In this document: positions 39,569-48,171 of the stretch, piece by piece
How the letters are laid out: each line of letters opens with the position of its first letter
How positions within the stretch are numbered: the stretch's first letter is position 1
Origin: Paucimonas sp.
GTDB taxonomy: Bacteria > Pseudomonadota > Gammaproteobacteria > Burkholderiales > Burkholderiaceae_D
Direction of reading: 5' to 3'
DNA: 60,397 nucleotides
Assembly (NCBI GenBank): GCA_028292545.1
Contig: JAQGMC010000024.1
Location: 1-60,397 of the forward strand
Translations under genes and position numbers: made by a program
The notes under the pieces: model-generated
What the model was told of the DNA's origin: nothing
What the model saw: only the letters and a program-made list of their open reading frames with translations
Databases searched by the model: none

Positions 39569-40504
39569 ATGACTTCCCTGATTTGCGGCTCGCTCGCCTT
39601 CGACACCATCATGGCTTTTCACGGCCGCTTCTCTGAAGCATTGCTGGCTGACCAACTGCACAAGATCAACGTCGCTTTCCTGGTGCCCAGCATGCGCCGC
39701 GAATTCGGCGGTTGCGCCGGCAATATCGCCTACAACCTGAAGCTGCTGGATGGCGACCCGCTGGTCATGGCCACGATCGGCCAGGATGGCGACAGTTACC
39801 TGGAGCGGCTGGAAGCGCTCGACATCACGACCCGCTGCATCAGCATGGTGCCCGAGGCTTACACAGCGCAAGCCTTCATCACCACCGACGCGGGCAACAA
39901 CCAGATCACGGCTTTCCATCCGGGCGCGATGACCGAATCGCATCGCAATCGCGTGGCTGACGCGGCCCCGGTCAAGCTTGCCATCATCGCGCCTGACGGT
40001 CGCGACGGCATGGTGGAACATGCGCGCGATTGCGCCGAGCTGGGCGTACCCTTCATTTTCGATCCGGGCCAGGGCTTGCCGATGTTCGACGGTGAAGAGC
40101 TGCGCAAATTCATACGCATGGCGAGCTATGTTGCCGTCAATGACTATGAAGCCGAATTGCTGACTGGCCGCACCGGCCTGAGCCTTGAGCAGATTGCGAG
40201 CGAGGTCGAGGCGCTGGTGGTGACGCGCGGTGAACTCGGCGCGCATATATATACAGGCGAATCGCGCATTGAAATTCCCTGCGTGCCAGTGTCTGCCGTG
40301 GTCGACCCGACCGGCTGCGGCGACGCTTTCCGCGCCGGCATGCTGTACGGCTTGGCCAATGACATGGATTGGGAAACCACCGGACGCCTGGCCAGCCTGA
40401 TGGGTTCGATCAAGATTGCGCACCAGGGCGGGCAAAACCATGCGCCGTCGGTAGACGAGATTGGCGAACGCTTCCACCAGGCTTTCGGCTACCGCTATAT
40501 CTAA
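39569..40504 (+). CDS. PfkB-family carbohydrate/nucleoside kinase
   Basis: A ribokinase-fold kinase of 311 residues, often annotated as adenosine kinase in this family. The N-terminal substrate loop is FGGCAGNIAYNL (about 46-57), and the C-terminal signature DPTGCGDAF (246-254) contains the catalytic Asp252 with the following RAG. Substrate is not certain: adenosine or a sugar is possible. It lies 103 bp after the zinc-ribbon gene with no strong ribosome site visible, and converges on the yggU gene. Confidence 0.88.
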   Translation: MTSLICGSLAFDTIMAFHGRFSEALLADQLHKINVAFLVPSMRREFGGCAGNIAYNLKLLDGDPLVMATIGQDGDSYLERLEALDITTRCISMVPEAYTAQAFITTDAGNNQITAFHPGAMTESHRNRVADAAPVKLAIIAPDGRDGMVEHARDCAELGVPFIFDPGQGLPMFDGEELRKFIRMASYVAVNDYEAELLTGRTGLSLEQIASEVEALVVTRGELGAHIYTGESRIEIPCVPVSAVVDPTGCGDAFRAGMLYGLANDMDWETTGRLASLMGSIKIAHQGGQNHAPSVDEIGERFHQAFGYRYI

Positions 40505-40514
40505 TTAGAAGGGA

Positions 40515-40536
40515 GCTTGCCGCAGGCCGGGCAAGC
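40515..40536. terminator. Hairpin between convergent genes
   Basis: Arms GCTTGCC and GGCAAGC flank an 8-base loop, between the stops of the kinase gene (plus) and yggU (minus). No T-run on either side, so strength is uncertain. Confidence 0.5.
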
Positions 40537-40544
40537 GTGAGCAT

Positions 40545-40835
40545 TCAAGCCGCGTCGCCGAGCAAGCTGCGGCGAACACTGTCTTCATCCATGCCCTCCG
40601 GGCAGCGGATCTCGACCAGCTTGCAGCGGCTGGCCTGACCCTGCACCACCGCGATTGCCGATTTGGGCAAGCCAAGCAGCCTGGCCAGCAGGCGCACCAG
40701 CTCTTCATTGGCGCGCCCCTCTATCGGCTGCGCCTGCAGCCGGATGCGCAGCGCACCTTCGGCCGCACCCGCCACTTCGCTTTTGCTCGCATTGGGTACG
40801 ACCTGCACCGCCAGGCGCAGCCGCGACGCGGTCAT
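40545..40835 (-). CDS. yggU: DUF167/YggU family protein
   Basis: A small 96-residue protein of the YggU/UPF0235 family, function unknown. The core RLAVQVVPNASKSEVAG, LRIRLQAQPIEGRANEELVRLLA and VVQGQASRCKLVEI is conserved. The ATG overlaps the yggT stop as ATGA, so both proteins are probably made together; the yggT-yggU pair is widespread. Confidence 0.9.
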   Translation of the reverse strand: MTASRLRLAVQVVPNASKSEVAGAAEGALRIRLQAQPIEGRANEELVRLLARLLGLPKSAIAVVQGQASRCKLVEIRCPEGMDEDSVRRSLLGDAA

Positions 40836-41368
40836 TGCAGCAGCAGTGCGCCCGCCAGGTAGAGCGCGATTCGCAGCGCAAGGAAAGCCAGGATTGGCGA
40901 CAGGTCGATGCCACCGATTGGTGGCAGGATGCGGCGGAACGGCCGCATGACCGGCTGGTTCAGCGCGCGAACGAAGGGCGCCACCGGCGCTTGCGGGTTG
41001 ACCCAGCTGAGCACGACTTCAATGATGATCAAGCCCATCAGGCCATACAGGATCCAGCTGATCAGCTGGTAGGCCGAGAGCAGCAGCACCGGTCCCGGGG
41101 CCAGCCGTCCGGCTGCCGCCGACGTCACGAGCACCCCAATCAATGCGATCAGGAAGGCCGCGACCAGCGAAGCCCAGTCATAGCCGCCGACGCCGGGAAA
41201 CAGGCGACGCAAGGGCTTCACCGCCCAATCAGTCAGCCGGTAAACGAACTCACCAAGTGAAGAAGGCGGTCGTACGCGCACGGCCTGGGTCCAGAACCGC
41301 AGCAGGAACAAAAAACCGAGGATGCCCGTAATCGTGTCGACGACCAGGTTAAGTATGCTGAACAACAC
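40832..41368 (-). CDS. yggT: YggT family membrane protein
   Basis: A 178-residue inner-membrane protein with two YGGT repeats: hydrophobic segments near 5-22, 60-90, 95-118 and 155-176, and the repeated RPFRR/KPLRR with PPIGGIDLSPI. Function is not established; related proteins affect osmotic tolerance or cell division. The start is GTG at 41366-41368, preceded by AGGAG. It is followed by yggU with a 4-bp overlap. Confidence 0.9.
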   Translation of the reverse strand: MLFSILNLVVDTITGILGFLFLLRFWTQAVRVRPPSSLGEFVYRLTDWAVKPLRRLFPGVGGYDWASLVAAFLIALIGVLVTSAAAGRLAPGPVLLLSAYQLISWILYGLMGLIIIEVVLSWVNPQAPVAPFVRALNQPVMRPFRRILPPIGGIDLSPILAFLALRIALYLAGALLLQ

Positions 41369-41379
41369 GCCAAGCTCCT

Positions 41380-41419
41380 AAAAAAATTCCCGCCGCACGA
41401 CGGGCATGCAGCGGGAATT
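41380..41419 (-). terminator. Terminator of the histone-like gene
   Basis: Arms AATTCCCGC and GCGGGAATT with a 17-base loop, followed on the minus strand by a run of T. It stands between the histone-like gene and yggT and also overlaps the region before the yggT ribosome site. Confidence 0.75.
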
Positions 41420-41470
41420 GTGCCCGAAGCGACTCGGGCTTCCAAGCAAAGCCTGGCTTACTACTGACGC

Positions 41471-42088
41471 TTACGGACGGGTGCCGGTCGGGAACGGCCA
41501 TGCAGCAGCCGGGTTCAGCACAGTCTTCACTGCAGCAGCGGGTGCGGCAGCAGCGGCGGGTTTTGCAGCAGCAGCAGGCTTTTCGGCCTTCTTGGCAGCA
41601 GGCTTTTTCGCAGCAGGCTTTTTGGCAGCAGCCTTCTTCGGTGCAGCAGCCTTCTTCGGTGCAGCAGCCTTTTTAGGGGCAGCGGCCTTTTTGGAAGCAG
41701 CCTTCTTCGGCGCTGCTTTTTTAGCTGCAGCTTTCTTGGGTGCAGCCTTCTTTGCAGCGGCTTTCTTCGGTGCTGCTTTCTTGGCTGCTGCTTTCTTCGG
41801 CGCTGCCTTCTTCGGTGCTGCTTTCTTCGGCGCTGCCTTCTTCGGTGCTGCTTTCTTCGCTACCGCTTTCTTGGCGACGGTTTTCTTGGCCGCTGCCTTC
41901 TTCGGTGCTGCTTTCTTCGCTACCGTCTTCTTGGCTGCTGCCTTTTTGGGGGCTGCTGCCTTCTTCGGTGCTGCCTTCTTCGCTACCGTCTTCTTGGCTG
42001 CTGCCTTTTTAGGGGCGGCGGCTTTCTTGGCGGCGGGCTTCTTGGAAGCCGCTTTCTTGGCTGAGGATTTCTTTGCTGCTGTTGCCAT
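41471..42088 (-). CDS. Histone H1-like Ala/Lys-rich DNA-binding protein
   Basis: A 205-residue, strongly basic low-complexity protein built from Ala/Lys repeats such as [12 protein letters not shown], similar to the C-terminal tail of eukaryotic histone H1 and bacterial H1 homologues of betaproteobacteria. It should bind DNA and help compact the nucleoid. The last 18 residues ([16 protein letters not shown] end) are not repetitive and have no Lys after the first residues. ATG at 42086-42088 follows AAGGAGATT, a strong ribosome site. The tandem codon repeats make the length prone to vary. Confidence 0.88.
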   Translation of the reverse strand: MATAAKKSSAKKAASKKPAAKKAAAPKKAAAKKTVAKKAAPKKAAAPKKAAAKKTVAKKAAPKKAAAKKTVAKKAVAKKAAPKKAAPKKAAPKKAAPKKAAAKKAAPKKAAAKKAAPKKAAAKKAAPKKAASKKAAAPKKAAAPKKAAAPKKAAAKKPAAKKPAAKKAEKPAAAAKPAAAAAPAAAVKTVLNPAAAWPFPTGTRP

Positions 42089-42137
42089 TTGAATCTCCTT
42101 CACGTGATGGGATATCAAGCTACAAGATGGAAACCCT

Positions 42138-42161
42138 CCTGCCCCATCGCGATGGGGCAGG
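42138..42161. promoter_or_regulatory. 24-bp perfect palindrome upstream of the histone-like gene
   Basis: A perfect 12+12 palindrome centred on ATCGCGAT lies about 50 bp before the ATG. It could be a protein-binding operator or an mRNA hairpin in the 5' leader. No T-run follows on either strand, so it is not a typical terminator. Confidence 0.5.
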
Positions 42162-42297
42162 CGGATTATTCATCGGCGCAAGCATTGCGTCGTTTGCGCT
42201 AATGAATTCGGCACCAGCTGAACTGCTGCATCTCCTCGCATATGCAGCACTTCAGCCATCGTTTGGCTGGCCTGGCTAATCCACGCCCGGCGTCAAG

Positions 42298-42327
42298 CCA
42301 AAAAAAACGCCGGCGACAACGCCGGCG
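42298..42327 (-). terminator. Strong intrinsic terminator (minus strand)
   Basis: Arms CGCCGGCG and CGCCGGCG with loop TTGT, followed on the minus strand by eight or more T. It is the first good terminator downstream of nrdB, about 610 bp after its stop, so transcripts from nrdAB may run through the gene-free region up to here. Confidence 0.8.
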
Positions 42328-42934
42328 CTGGAATACTGTTTCAGGACAGACAAACCCTTTTTCGAAGAATACGCTGCCATGCCCTCGAAGTTCGGGCTCC
42401 GCGTGGTGTGCAGAGTGGCGCGTACAGGTCGTCTACTGTCCATCAATCTTGTTGTTTGCCTTTCTGGTTTTGCAGTCTTCGATCCGTTCCCGATTTTCCT
42501 GAAGGACTCGAAGGGCCAGGTGTACTCGACTTACTCGACGTACTCAAAGACTGCTACGGTGCTTCGCTCTTGCCTGGACCACCGGCGCCGCATCCTGCGG
42601 TCCGCCCTGTCCTTGTCTCGTTCCCGGCGCCTGGCTGGTTCGCCTGGTCGCGCTGCAGGCCTGGCCTGGTGTTCGATGTTGCGTGCTGCTTTTGCGTGCT
42701 GCTTTTTTGCGTGCTGCTGTTGCATGCTGCTTTTTGAAGCCCGCTTTCAGCAACCCGCTTTTCGCGGCCTGCACAGCTTGCCCTGACTTTGCTGGCGATA
42801 CGTTGAGCTTCGTTGAGCTTCGTGTCGTTCTTCGTTTTTTGTTTCGCCCGCTTCGCCTGCTTGCTGCGCTTTCGGTCTTGCTGCCTGCGCCGGCTTCGAG
42901 AGACTCGCCTCGCGCCGCCGGCGCATCGCTTGAA
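42328..42934. other. Region without a recognised gene downstream of nrdB
   Basis: About 600 bp between the nrdB stop and the terminator at 42298-42327. On the minus strand one frame stays open from inside nrdB to 42544 and would encode a basic Ala/Lys/Ser/Arg-rich chain (e.g. KKQHATAARKKAARKS), but it lacks a convincing start and ribosome site; the possible ATG is at 42774. Short near-repeats of GTACTCGAC lie at 42522-42545. It could be a decayed histone-like gene or a long 3' untranslated region. Confidence 0.55.
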
Positions 42935-44152
42935 TTATTCCCAGTTGAGTGCGCCGCCGGTCTGGTATTCGATGACGCGCGTCTCGAAAAAGTTTCGCTC
43001 CTTTTTCAGGTCGATCATCTCGCTCATCCACGGGAAGGGATTCTCTTCCTGTGCAAACAGCGGGTCAAGACCGATCTGCTGCGCGCGGCGATTTGCGATG
43101 AAGCGCAAGTAGCCTTTGAACATAGGAGCGTTCAGTCCGAGCACGCCACGCGGCATTGTATCCTCAGCGTAGCGATATTCCAACTCTACTGCTTGCAAAA
43201 ACAACGCTTTTATCTCTTCGCGAAATGCGCTGGTCCACAAGTGCGGGTTCTCGAGCTTGATCGTGTTGATGAGATCGATCCCGAAATTGCAGTGCATCGA
43301 CTCGTCACGCAGGATGTACTGGTACTGCTCGGCTGCGCCCATCATCTTGTTTTGCCGACCGAGCGCAAGGATCTGCGTGAAGCCGACGTAGAAGAACAAG
43401 CCCTCCATCAGGCAGGCAAACACGATCAGCGACTTGAGCAGCGCCTGGTCATTCTCAAGCGTGCCGGTGGTGAACTGCGGATTCGTCAGCGTGTCGATGA
43501 AGGGAATCAGGAACTCGTCCTTGTCGCGGATCGACGCCACTTCATGATAGGCGTTGAAGACTTCGGCTTCGTCCAGGCCCAGCGATTCGACGATGTACTG
43601 GTAGGCGTGGGTATGGATTGCCTCTTCGAATGCCTGGCGCAGCAGGTACTGGCGGCATTCCGGCGCGGTGATGTGGCGATAGGTGCCGAGCACGATGTTG
43701 TTGGCGGCCAGCGAATCGGCGGTCACGAAAAAGCCAAGGTTGCGCGTCACCAGGCGGCGCTCGTCATCCGTCAGGCCATTCGGATTTTTCCACAGCTCGA
43801 TGTCGCGCTGCATGTTGATTTCCTGCGGCATCCAGTGGTTGGCGCAGCCGGCCAGGTATTTGTCCCAGGCCCATTTGTATTTGAACGGCACCAGCTGGTT
43901 GACGTCGGTCTTGCCGTTGATGATGCGCTTGTCGGCGGCATTCACGCGGCGCTGCGCCTGCAGCGCTGCCTGTGCCTCGTCGGCCGGCGCGTTCAACAGG
44001 GCCGGGTTGAGCGGTATGTTGCCGATCGCCGATGCGGTCGCCATCGAAGGCGCGCTTTGCAGCGCCGGCTGCGGCGCCGGCGCGGCGTGGACCGGATTGA
44101 GAGCCGGTGCGGGTGCGCGCGCCGGAGTTACTTCATCGTCCCATGACAGCAT
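42935..44152 (-). CDS. nrdB: Ribonucleotide reductase class Ia, beta subunit
   Basis: Houses the diiron-tyrosyl radical cofactor that starts nucleotide reduction in NrdA. The 405-residue chain has iron-ligand helices including [16 protein letters not shown] and [15 protein letters not shown], and a C-terminus ending GGALNWE. About 60 N-terminal residues are an Ala/Pro-rich extension before the conserved core ([19 protein letters not shown]). ATG at 44150-44152 follows GAGGAA. It lies 112 bp after nrdA, on the same transcript. Confidence 0.96.
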   Translation of the reverse strand: MLSWDDEVTPARAPAPALNPVHAAPAPQPALQSAPSMATASAIGNIPLNPALLNAPADEAQAALQAQRRVNAADKRIINGKTDVNQLVPFKYKWAWDKYLAGCANHWMPQEINMQRDIELWKNPNGLTDDERRLVTRNLGFFVTADSLAANNIVLGTYRHITAPECRQYLLRQAFEEAIHTHAYQYIVESLGLDEAEVFNAYHEVASIRDKDEFLIPFIDTLTNPQFTTGTLENDQALLKSLIVFACLMEGLFFYVGFTQILALGRQNKMMGAAEQYQYILRDESMHCNFGIDLINTIKLENPHLWTSAFREEIKALFLQAVELEYRYAEDTMPRGVLGLNAPMFKGYLRFIANRRAQQIGLDPLFAQEENPFPWMSEMIDLKKERNFFETRVIEYQTGGALNWE

Positions 44153-44264
44153 AGGTCTTCCTCTTGTTGCATTGTTTGTGGTCCGGCCGCTGGCTTCCCG
44201 GTTTGCAACGCGATCGGCGTTGGAAGGCGAGAAGCCAGCCCGTATTTCCTGCGTCAGCCTGCGC

Positions 44265-47180
44265 TTACTGGCAAGCCTCGCACTCGTCAAAGCCGGCGTC
44301 GCCGGGGCGCAGCATGCAAGCCGGGCCGTCGATTTGCGCTTCCGGCTGGGCTGCCATCGGCGCGGCGAGCGCTGCCGACGACAGGCCGCCATCTGCCCGC
44401 ACTGCATTCAACGCACCCGCCTTGGACGTCGATTTCTCGGTGTGGGTGGCGCCGATCGTGCGCAGGTAGTAAGTGGTCTTCAGGCCGCGCAGCCACGCCA
44501 GCTTGTAGGTTTCGTCCAGCTTCTTGCCCGAAGCGCCGGCCATGTAAATGTTCAGCGACTGGGCCTGGTCGATCCACTTCTGGCGCCGCGAGGCGGCTTC
44601 CACCAGCCATTTCGGGTCAACTTCGAAAGCGGTGGCGTACAGCTCGCGCAAGTCTTGCGGAATACGGTCGATGCGCGACAGGCTGCCGTCAAAATATTTG
44701 AGGTCGGAAATCATCACCTCGTCCCACAGCCCGCGCGTCTTCAGGTCCCGCACCAGGTGTTCGTTGATTTCGGTGAACTCGCCGGACAGGTTCGATTTGA
44801 CGTACAGGTTCTGGTAGGTCGGTTCGATGCAGGCCGACACGCCGATGATATTGGAAATCGTCGCCGTCGGCGCGATCGCCACGCAGTTGGAATTACGCAT
44901 GCCGAATTCGGCGATCCGGCCGCGCAGCGCGGTCCAGTCCATGCTCGCGCTCAGGTCGACTTCGAGGTACCCACCACGCTCGTCAGCCAGCAGCTTGAGC
45001 GAATCCTGGGGCAGGATGCCGCGATCCCACAGCGAGCCGCGGTAAGAGCTGTAGCGGCCGCGTTCCTCGGCCAGTTCGGTCGACGCCCAGTAGGCGTAAT
45101 AGCAGACCGCTTCCATCGAACTGTCGGCAAAGGCCACGGCGTCGTTGGATGCGTACGGCACGCGCATCATGTGCAGGCAATCCTGGAAACCCATGATGCC
45201 CAGGCCGACCGGACGGTGGCGCAGGTTCGAATCGCGCGCTTTCTTGACGGCGTAATAGTTGATGTCAATCACGTTATCCAGCATGCGCATGGCGGTGCGG
45301 ACGGTTTTCTGCAGCTTGGCGTGGTCGAGCTTGCCATCCTTGATGTGGGCCGGCAGGTTGACCGAGCCCAAATTGCAGACCGCGATTTCAGCATCGTTGG
45401 TGTTGAGCGTGATCTCGGTGCACAGGTTGGAGCTGTGGACCACGCCCACGTGCTGCTGCGGCGAACGGATGTTGCACGGATCCTTGAACGTGATCCAGGG
45501 ATGGCCGGTTTCAAACAGCATCGACAGCATTTTGCGCCACAGGTCGTTGGCCTGCACTTTCTTGAACAGCTTCAGGTCGCCGCTGGCGGCACGCGCCTCA
45601 TAGTTCAGGTATGCCTGCTCGAAAGCACGGCCGACCTTGTCGTGCAGGTCTGGCACGTCGCTGGGCGAGAAAAGCGTCCACTCGCCTTTTTCCATCACGC
45701 GCTTCATGAACAAGTCGGGAATCCAGTTGGCCGTGTTCATGTCGTGGGTGCGGCGGCGGTCGTCACCGGTGTTCTTGCGCAGGTCGAGGAATTCCTCGAT
45801 ATCCATGTGCCAGGTTTCCAGGTAGGCGCAGACTGCGCCCTTGCGCTTGCCGCCCTGGTTCACTGCAACCGCGGTGTCGTTCACCACTTTCAGGAAGGGC
45901 ACCACGCCTTGCGATTTGCCGTTCGTGCCCTTGATATGGGCGCCAAGCGCGCGCACCGGGGTCCAGTCATTGCCCAGGCCGCCGGCAAATTTCGCCAGCA
46001 AGGCGTTTTCCTTGATCGCTTCGTAAATGCCGTCCAGGTCGTCAGCCACGGTCGTCAGGTAGCACGACGACAGTTGCGAACGCAAGGTGCCGGAGTTGAA
46101 CAGGGTCGGCGTGGAGCTCATGAAATCGAAGCTCGACAGCAAGTTGTAGAACTCGATGGCGCGCGCTTCGCGGTCGATTTCATTCAGCGCCAGGCCCATT
46201 GCCACACGCATGTAGAAAGCCTGTGGCATTTCAATGCGTTGCCCCTGGATATGCAGGAAATAACGGTCGTACAGGGTTTGCAGGCCGAGGTAGCCAAACT
46301 GCAGGTCGCGCTCGGGCACCAGTGCATTGGCCAGGCGACCGAGGTCGAACTGGGCCAGTTTCGTGTCCAGCAATTCTGCGTCGATGCCCTTCTTGATGAA
46401 GCGCGGGAAATAGTCGAGGTAGTGAGCCTGGGCGTCTTTCTGTGCCACTTCCTGGCCAAACACTTCCTTGCGGATGGTGTGCATCAAGAGGCGCGCGGTG
46501 ACCGTGCTGTAGGCAGGGTCTTTTTCCATCAGCGCGCGCGCAGCCAGGATGGCCGACTTGTGCAGCTCTTCGACCGGCACGCCGTCGTACAGGTTCTTCA
46601 TGGTTTCAGCCAGGATGGCTTCGGCATCGGCCTGCTTTTCCAGTCCGACGCAGGCCGCTTGCACCAGGTCGCGCACTTGCTGCAGGTCGAGCGGACGACG
46701 CTGGCCGTTTTCAATCACATGCAATTGCGGCGTTGCCGGCGCAGCCTTGGCGGCCTGCTGCTGGGCCCGCTCTTCCATGCGCTTGGCGCGATACAACACG
46801 TAAGCGCGCGCGACGTCATGCTCGCCCGAGCGCATCAGCGCCAGTTCGACCTGGTCCTGCACATCTTCTATATGGAAGGTGCCGCCAGCAGGCTGGCGGC
46901 GGATCAAGGCGCCGACCACATGGCCGGTCAGTTGCTCGACCAGTTCACGCACACGCGCAGAGGCTGCGCCCTGGCCACCATTGACGGCAAGGAAAGCCTT
47001 GGTCATCGCGATGGAAATCTTGGACGGTTCAAAGCCGACCACCGAACCATTACGGCGCAGGATGCGGTAATCCGCAATCGAAGCCTGGGTTTGCAATGCC
47101 GCAGGCACGGCACTAGGCTGGCCGGCAAACGTGATGGGGTCGGGGGATTTGGACGACAGGACTTCCGATGTTGAGTGCAC
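44265..47180 (-). CDS. nrdA: Ribonucleoside-diphosphate reductase class Ia, alpha subunit
   Basis: Reduces ribonucleoside diphosphates to deoxyribonucleotides. The 971-residue chain is longer than E. coli NrdA because two ATP-cone modules lie at the N-terminus (about 30-120 and 140-230). The core holds the substrate-site cysteines ([26 protein letters not shown]) and a C-terminal CEAC pair for thioredoxin. The start is GTG at 47178-47180, decided by AGGAGG six bases upstream. The upstream region has a sigma-70 promoter overlapping NrdR-like boxes. nrdB follows. Confidence 0.95.
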   Translation of the reverse strand: MHSTSEVLSSKSPDPITFAGQPSAVPAALQTQASIADYRILRRNGSVVGFEPSKISIAMTKAFLAVNGGQGAASARVRELVEQLTGHVVGALIRRQPAGGTFHIEDVQDQVELALMRSGEHDVARAYVLYRAKRMEERAQQQAAKAAPATPQLHVIENGQRRPLDLQQVRDLVQAACVGLEKQADAEAILAETMKNLYDGVPVEELHKSAILAARALMEKDPAYSTVTARLLMHTIRKEVFGQEVAQKDAQAHYLDYFPRFIKKGIDAELLDTKLAQFDLGRLANALVPERDLQFGYLGLQTLYDRYFLHIQGQRIEMPQAFYMRVAMGLALNEIDREARAIEFYNLLSSFDFMSSTPTLFNSGTLRSQLSSCYLTTVADDLDGIYEAIKENALLAKFAGGLGNDWTPVRALGAHIKGTNGKSQGVVPFLKVVNDTAVAVNQGGKRKGAVCAYLETWHMDIEEFLDLRKNTGDDRRRTHDMNTANWIPDLFMKRVMEKGEWTLFSPSDVPDLHDKVGRAFEQAYLNYEARAASGDLKLFKKVQANDLWRKMLSMLFETGHPWITFKDPCNIRSPQQHVGVVHSSNLCTEITLNTNDAEIAVCNLGSVNLPAHIKDGKLDHAKLQKTVRTAMRMLDNVIDINYYAVKKARDSNLRHRPVGLGIMGFQDCLHMMRVPYASNDAVAFADSSMEAVCYYAYWASTELAEERGRYSSYRGSLWDRGILPQDSLKLLADERGGYLEVDLSASMDWTALRGRIAEFGMRNSNCVAIAPTATISNIIGVSACIEPTYQNLYVKSNLSGEFTEINEHLVRDLKTRGLWDEVMISDLKYFDGSLSRIDRIPQDLRELYATAFEVDPKWLVEAASRRQKWIDQAQSLNIYMAGASGKKLDETYKLAWLRGLKTTYYLRTIGATHTEKSTSKAGALNAVRADGGLSSAALAAPMAAQPEAQIDGPACMLRPGDAGFDECEACQ

Positions 47181-47191
47181 TTGGCCTCCTG

Positions 47192-47207
47192 ATACTATTA
47201 TTAGTGC
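47192..47207 (-). promoter_or_regulatory. NrdR-like box 3, near the nrdA start
   Basis: Minus-strand GCACTAATAATAGTAT resembles the NrdR box pattern and closely matches box 2 in its first half. It lies just before the nrdA ribosome site, about 250 bp from the other two, and so may be fortuitous. Confidence 0.4.
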
Positions 47208-47233
47208 AGCTGGAGCTGCGAATTTTTGATAAC

Positions 47234-47252
47234 GCATCCGGGAACCGGATGC
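47234..47252. other. Hairpin in the nrdA leader
   Basis: Perfect arms GCATCCGG and CCGGATGC with a 3-base loop, about 55 bp before the nrdA start. No T-run follows on the minus strand, so it is a leader hairpin more than a terminator. Confidence 0.6.
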
Positions 47253-47340
47253 TTGCCTGCGACAGCGCGATCCTTACGAAGCTGGTAACTCTTCGATGAT
47301 GGCAGTGGACGACACGACCGACGTGCCACGGCTTTGGCCT

Positions 47341-47370
47341 TGCATATAACAGCACTGCATATAACAGCAC
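47341..47370. repeat. 15-bp perfect tandem duplication in the nrdA leader
   Basis: Two units of TGCATATAACAGCAC. On the minus strand each unit gives TGTTATAT, an extended -10-like sequence, so the duplication may also duplicate a weak promoter element downstream of the main one. Confidence 0.85.
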
Positions 47371-47443
47371 TGCAAAGGCCCCGCACAAGACATTTACCAG
47401 ACGCTTACCGAGCCCGTGCAAGCCATACGGCCTGCGGTTCGGA

Positions 47444-47459
47444 CCACTACATCTAGTGA
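47444..47459 (-). promoter_or_regulatory. NrdR box 1
   Basis: CCACTACATCTAGTGA has the CACTA-N4-TAGTG symmetry of NrdR boxes. Its centre is 31 bp from box 2, the spacing of three helix turns seen at known NrdR sites. It falls just downstream of the predicted transcription start. Confidence 0.75.
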
Positions 47460-47474
47460 TATGCCTTGGTACGA

Positions 47475-47490
47475 GCACTAATTGTAGTGC
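47475..47490 (-). promoter_or_regulatory. NrdR box 2, overlapping the -10 element
   Basis: GCACTAATTGTAGTGC is an almost perfect dyad of the NrdR type and covers the -10 hexamer TACAAT of the nrdA promoter. Binding of the dATP/ATP-sensing repressor NrdR to boxes 1 and 2 would block RNA polymerase. Confidence 0.78.
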
Positions 47491-47509
47491 CGCGTCTGGC
47501 TAACCGCAA
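47481..47509 (-). promoter_or_regulatory. Promoter of nrdAB
   Basis: On the minus strand TTGCGG (47504-47509) and TACAAT (47481-47486) are exactly 17 bp apart. The predicted transcription start near 47474 gives a 5' leader of about 290 nt before the nrdA GTG. Confidence 0.65.
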
Positions 47510-47562
47510 CCTAATAATTTGCCCGGTTGCGCACAGAAAACGCGCGTTCCTTGATTGACTTT

Positions 47563-48171
47563 TCAGGCAGTTTCGGGAAAGCCAAGCGCGCTGGCGGCAA
47601 GCGTGGCCGGCTCGCCTGCTGCCAGCAGCGCGCGATAATGCTGCCAGTCGAAACAGGGGCCGGGATCGGTTTTGCGTCCGGGCGCGACATGTTCGTGGCC
47701 AGCCACGTGGCGCAAGGGATAGCGCATCTGCAGCGCCGTGGTGAGCGCGGCAAGCACTGCATATTGCGGTGCCGAGAATGGCTGGAAGTCGCTGCCTTCC
47801 AGTTCGACCCCGATCGAAAAATCATTGCAACGCTCACGACCGCCAAAGGTTGATACCCCGGCATGCCAGGCGCGGTCATTGGCCGATACGAATTGCAAGA
47901 CGTCGCCATCGCGGGTGACCAGGAAGTGGGCCGACACCCGCACGCCGCGCAAGCGGTCGAACCAGGGATGGCAATCGCAATCGAGCCGGTTCAAAAAAAG
48001 GTCTTCTATATAGTGTCCGCCAAATTCATCTGGCGGCAGACTGATGTTGTGCACCACCAGCAAGTCGATTGCAGTGCCGGCCGGACGGGCGTCGAAGTTG
48101 GGCGAAGGCAGTTGCCTGGCTTGCGGGCACCAGCCATGGTCGTCGATATGCATGGTCAGCGCGCCGGTCAT
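47563..48171 (-). CDS. ampD: 1,6-anhydro-N-acetylmuramyl-L-alanine amidase
   Basis: A cytoplasmic zinc amidase that strips peptides from anhydro-muropeptides during murein recycling, so its loss usually derepresses AmpC. The 202-residue protein has the Zn ligands in LVVHNISLPP, GHEHVAPGRKTDPGPCF (His and Asp), plus SAHFLVTRDG and WHAGVSTF. ATG at 48169-48171 overlaps the pilR stop as TGATG; an ATG at 48153 is another candidate. Its coupling to pilSR is positional and does not imply a shared role. Confidence 0.94.
   Translation of the reverse strand: MTGALTMHIDDHGWCPQARQLPSPNFDARPAGTAIDLLVVHNISLPPDEFGGHYIEDLFLNRLDCDCHPWFDRLRGVRVSAHFLVTRDGDVLQFVSANDRAWHAGVSTFGGRERCNDFSIGVELEGSDFQPFSAPQYAVLAALTTALQMRYPLRHVAGHEHVAPGRKTDPGPCFDWQHYRALLAAGEPATLAASALGFPETA

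Noticed and set aside
41590..42070. Satellite DNA or assembly artefact from repetitive GCC/TTC codons
   Set aside because: The repeats keep one reading frame for 205 codons with a strong ribosome site and a unique C-terminal end, as expected for a real Ala/Lys-rich histone-like gene.
42379..42786. Plus-strand frame with a Cys-rich end in the region after nrdB
   Set aside because: The Cys run arises from reading the repeated GCTGCTTTTGCGTG bases; no ribosome site and no homologue I recognise.
42747..43031. Minus-strand 94-codon frame overlapping the end of nrdB
   Set aside because: Overlaps the conserved C-terminus of NrdB in another frame, no ribosome site; Arg/Glu/Gln-rich low complexity.
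43683..47174. Plus-strand open frame of 1163 codons opposite nrdB and nrdA
   Set aside because: It is antisense to nrdA, which is full length with all motifs. Its composition (His, Gln, Arg, Val rich) is typical of a shadow frame in GC-rich DNA.
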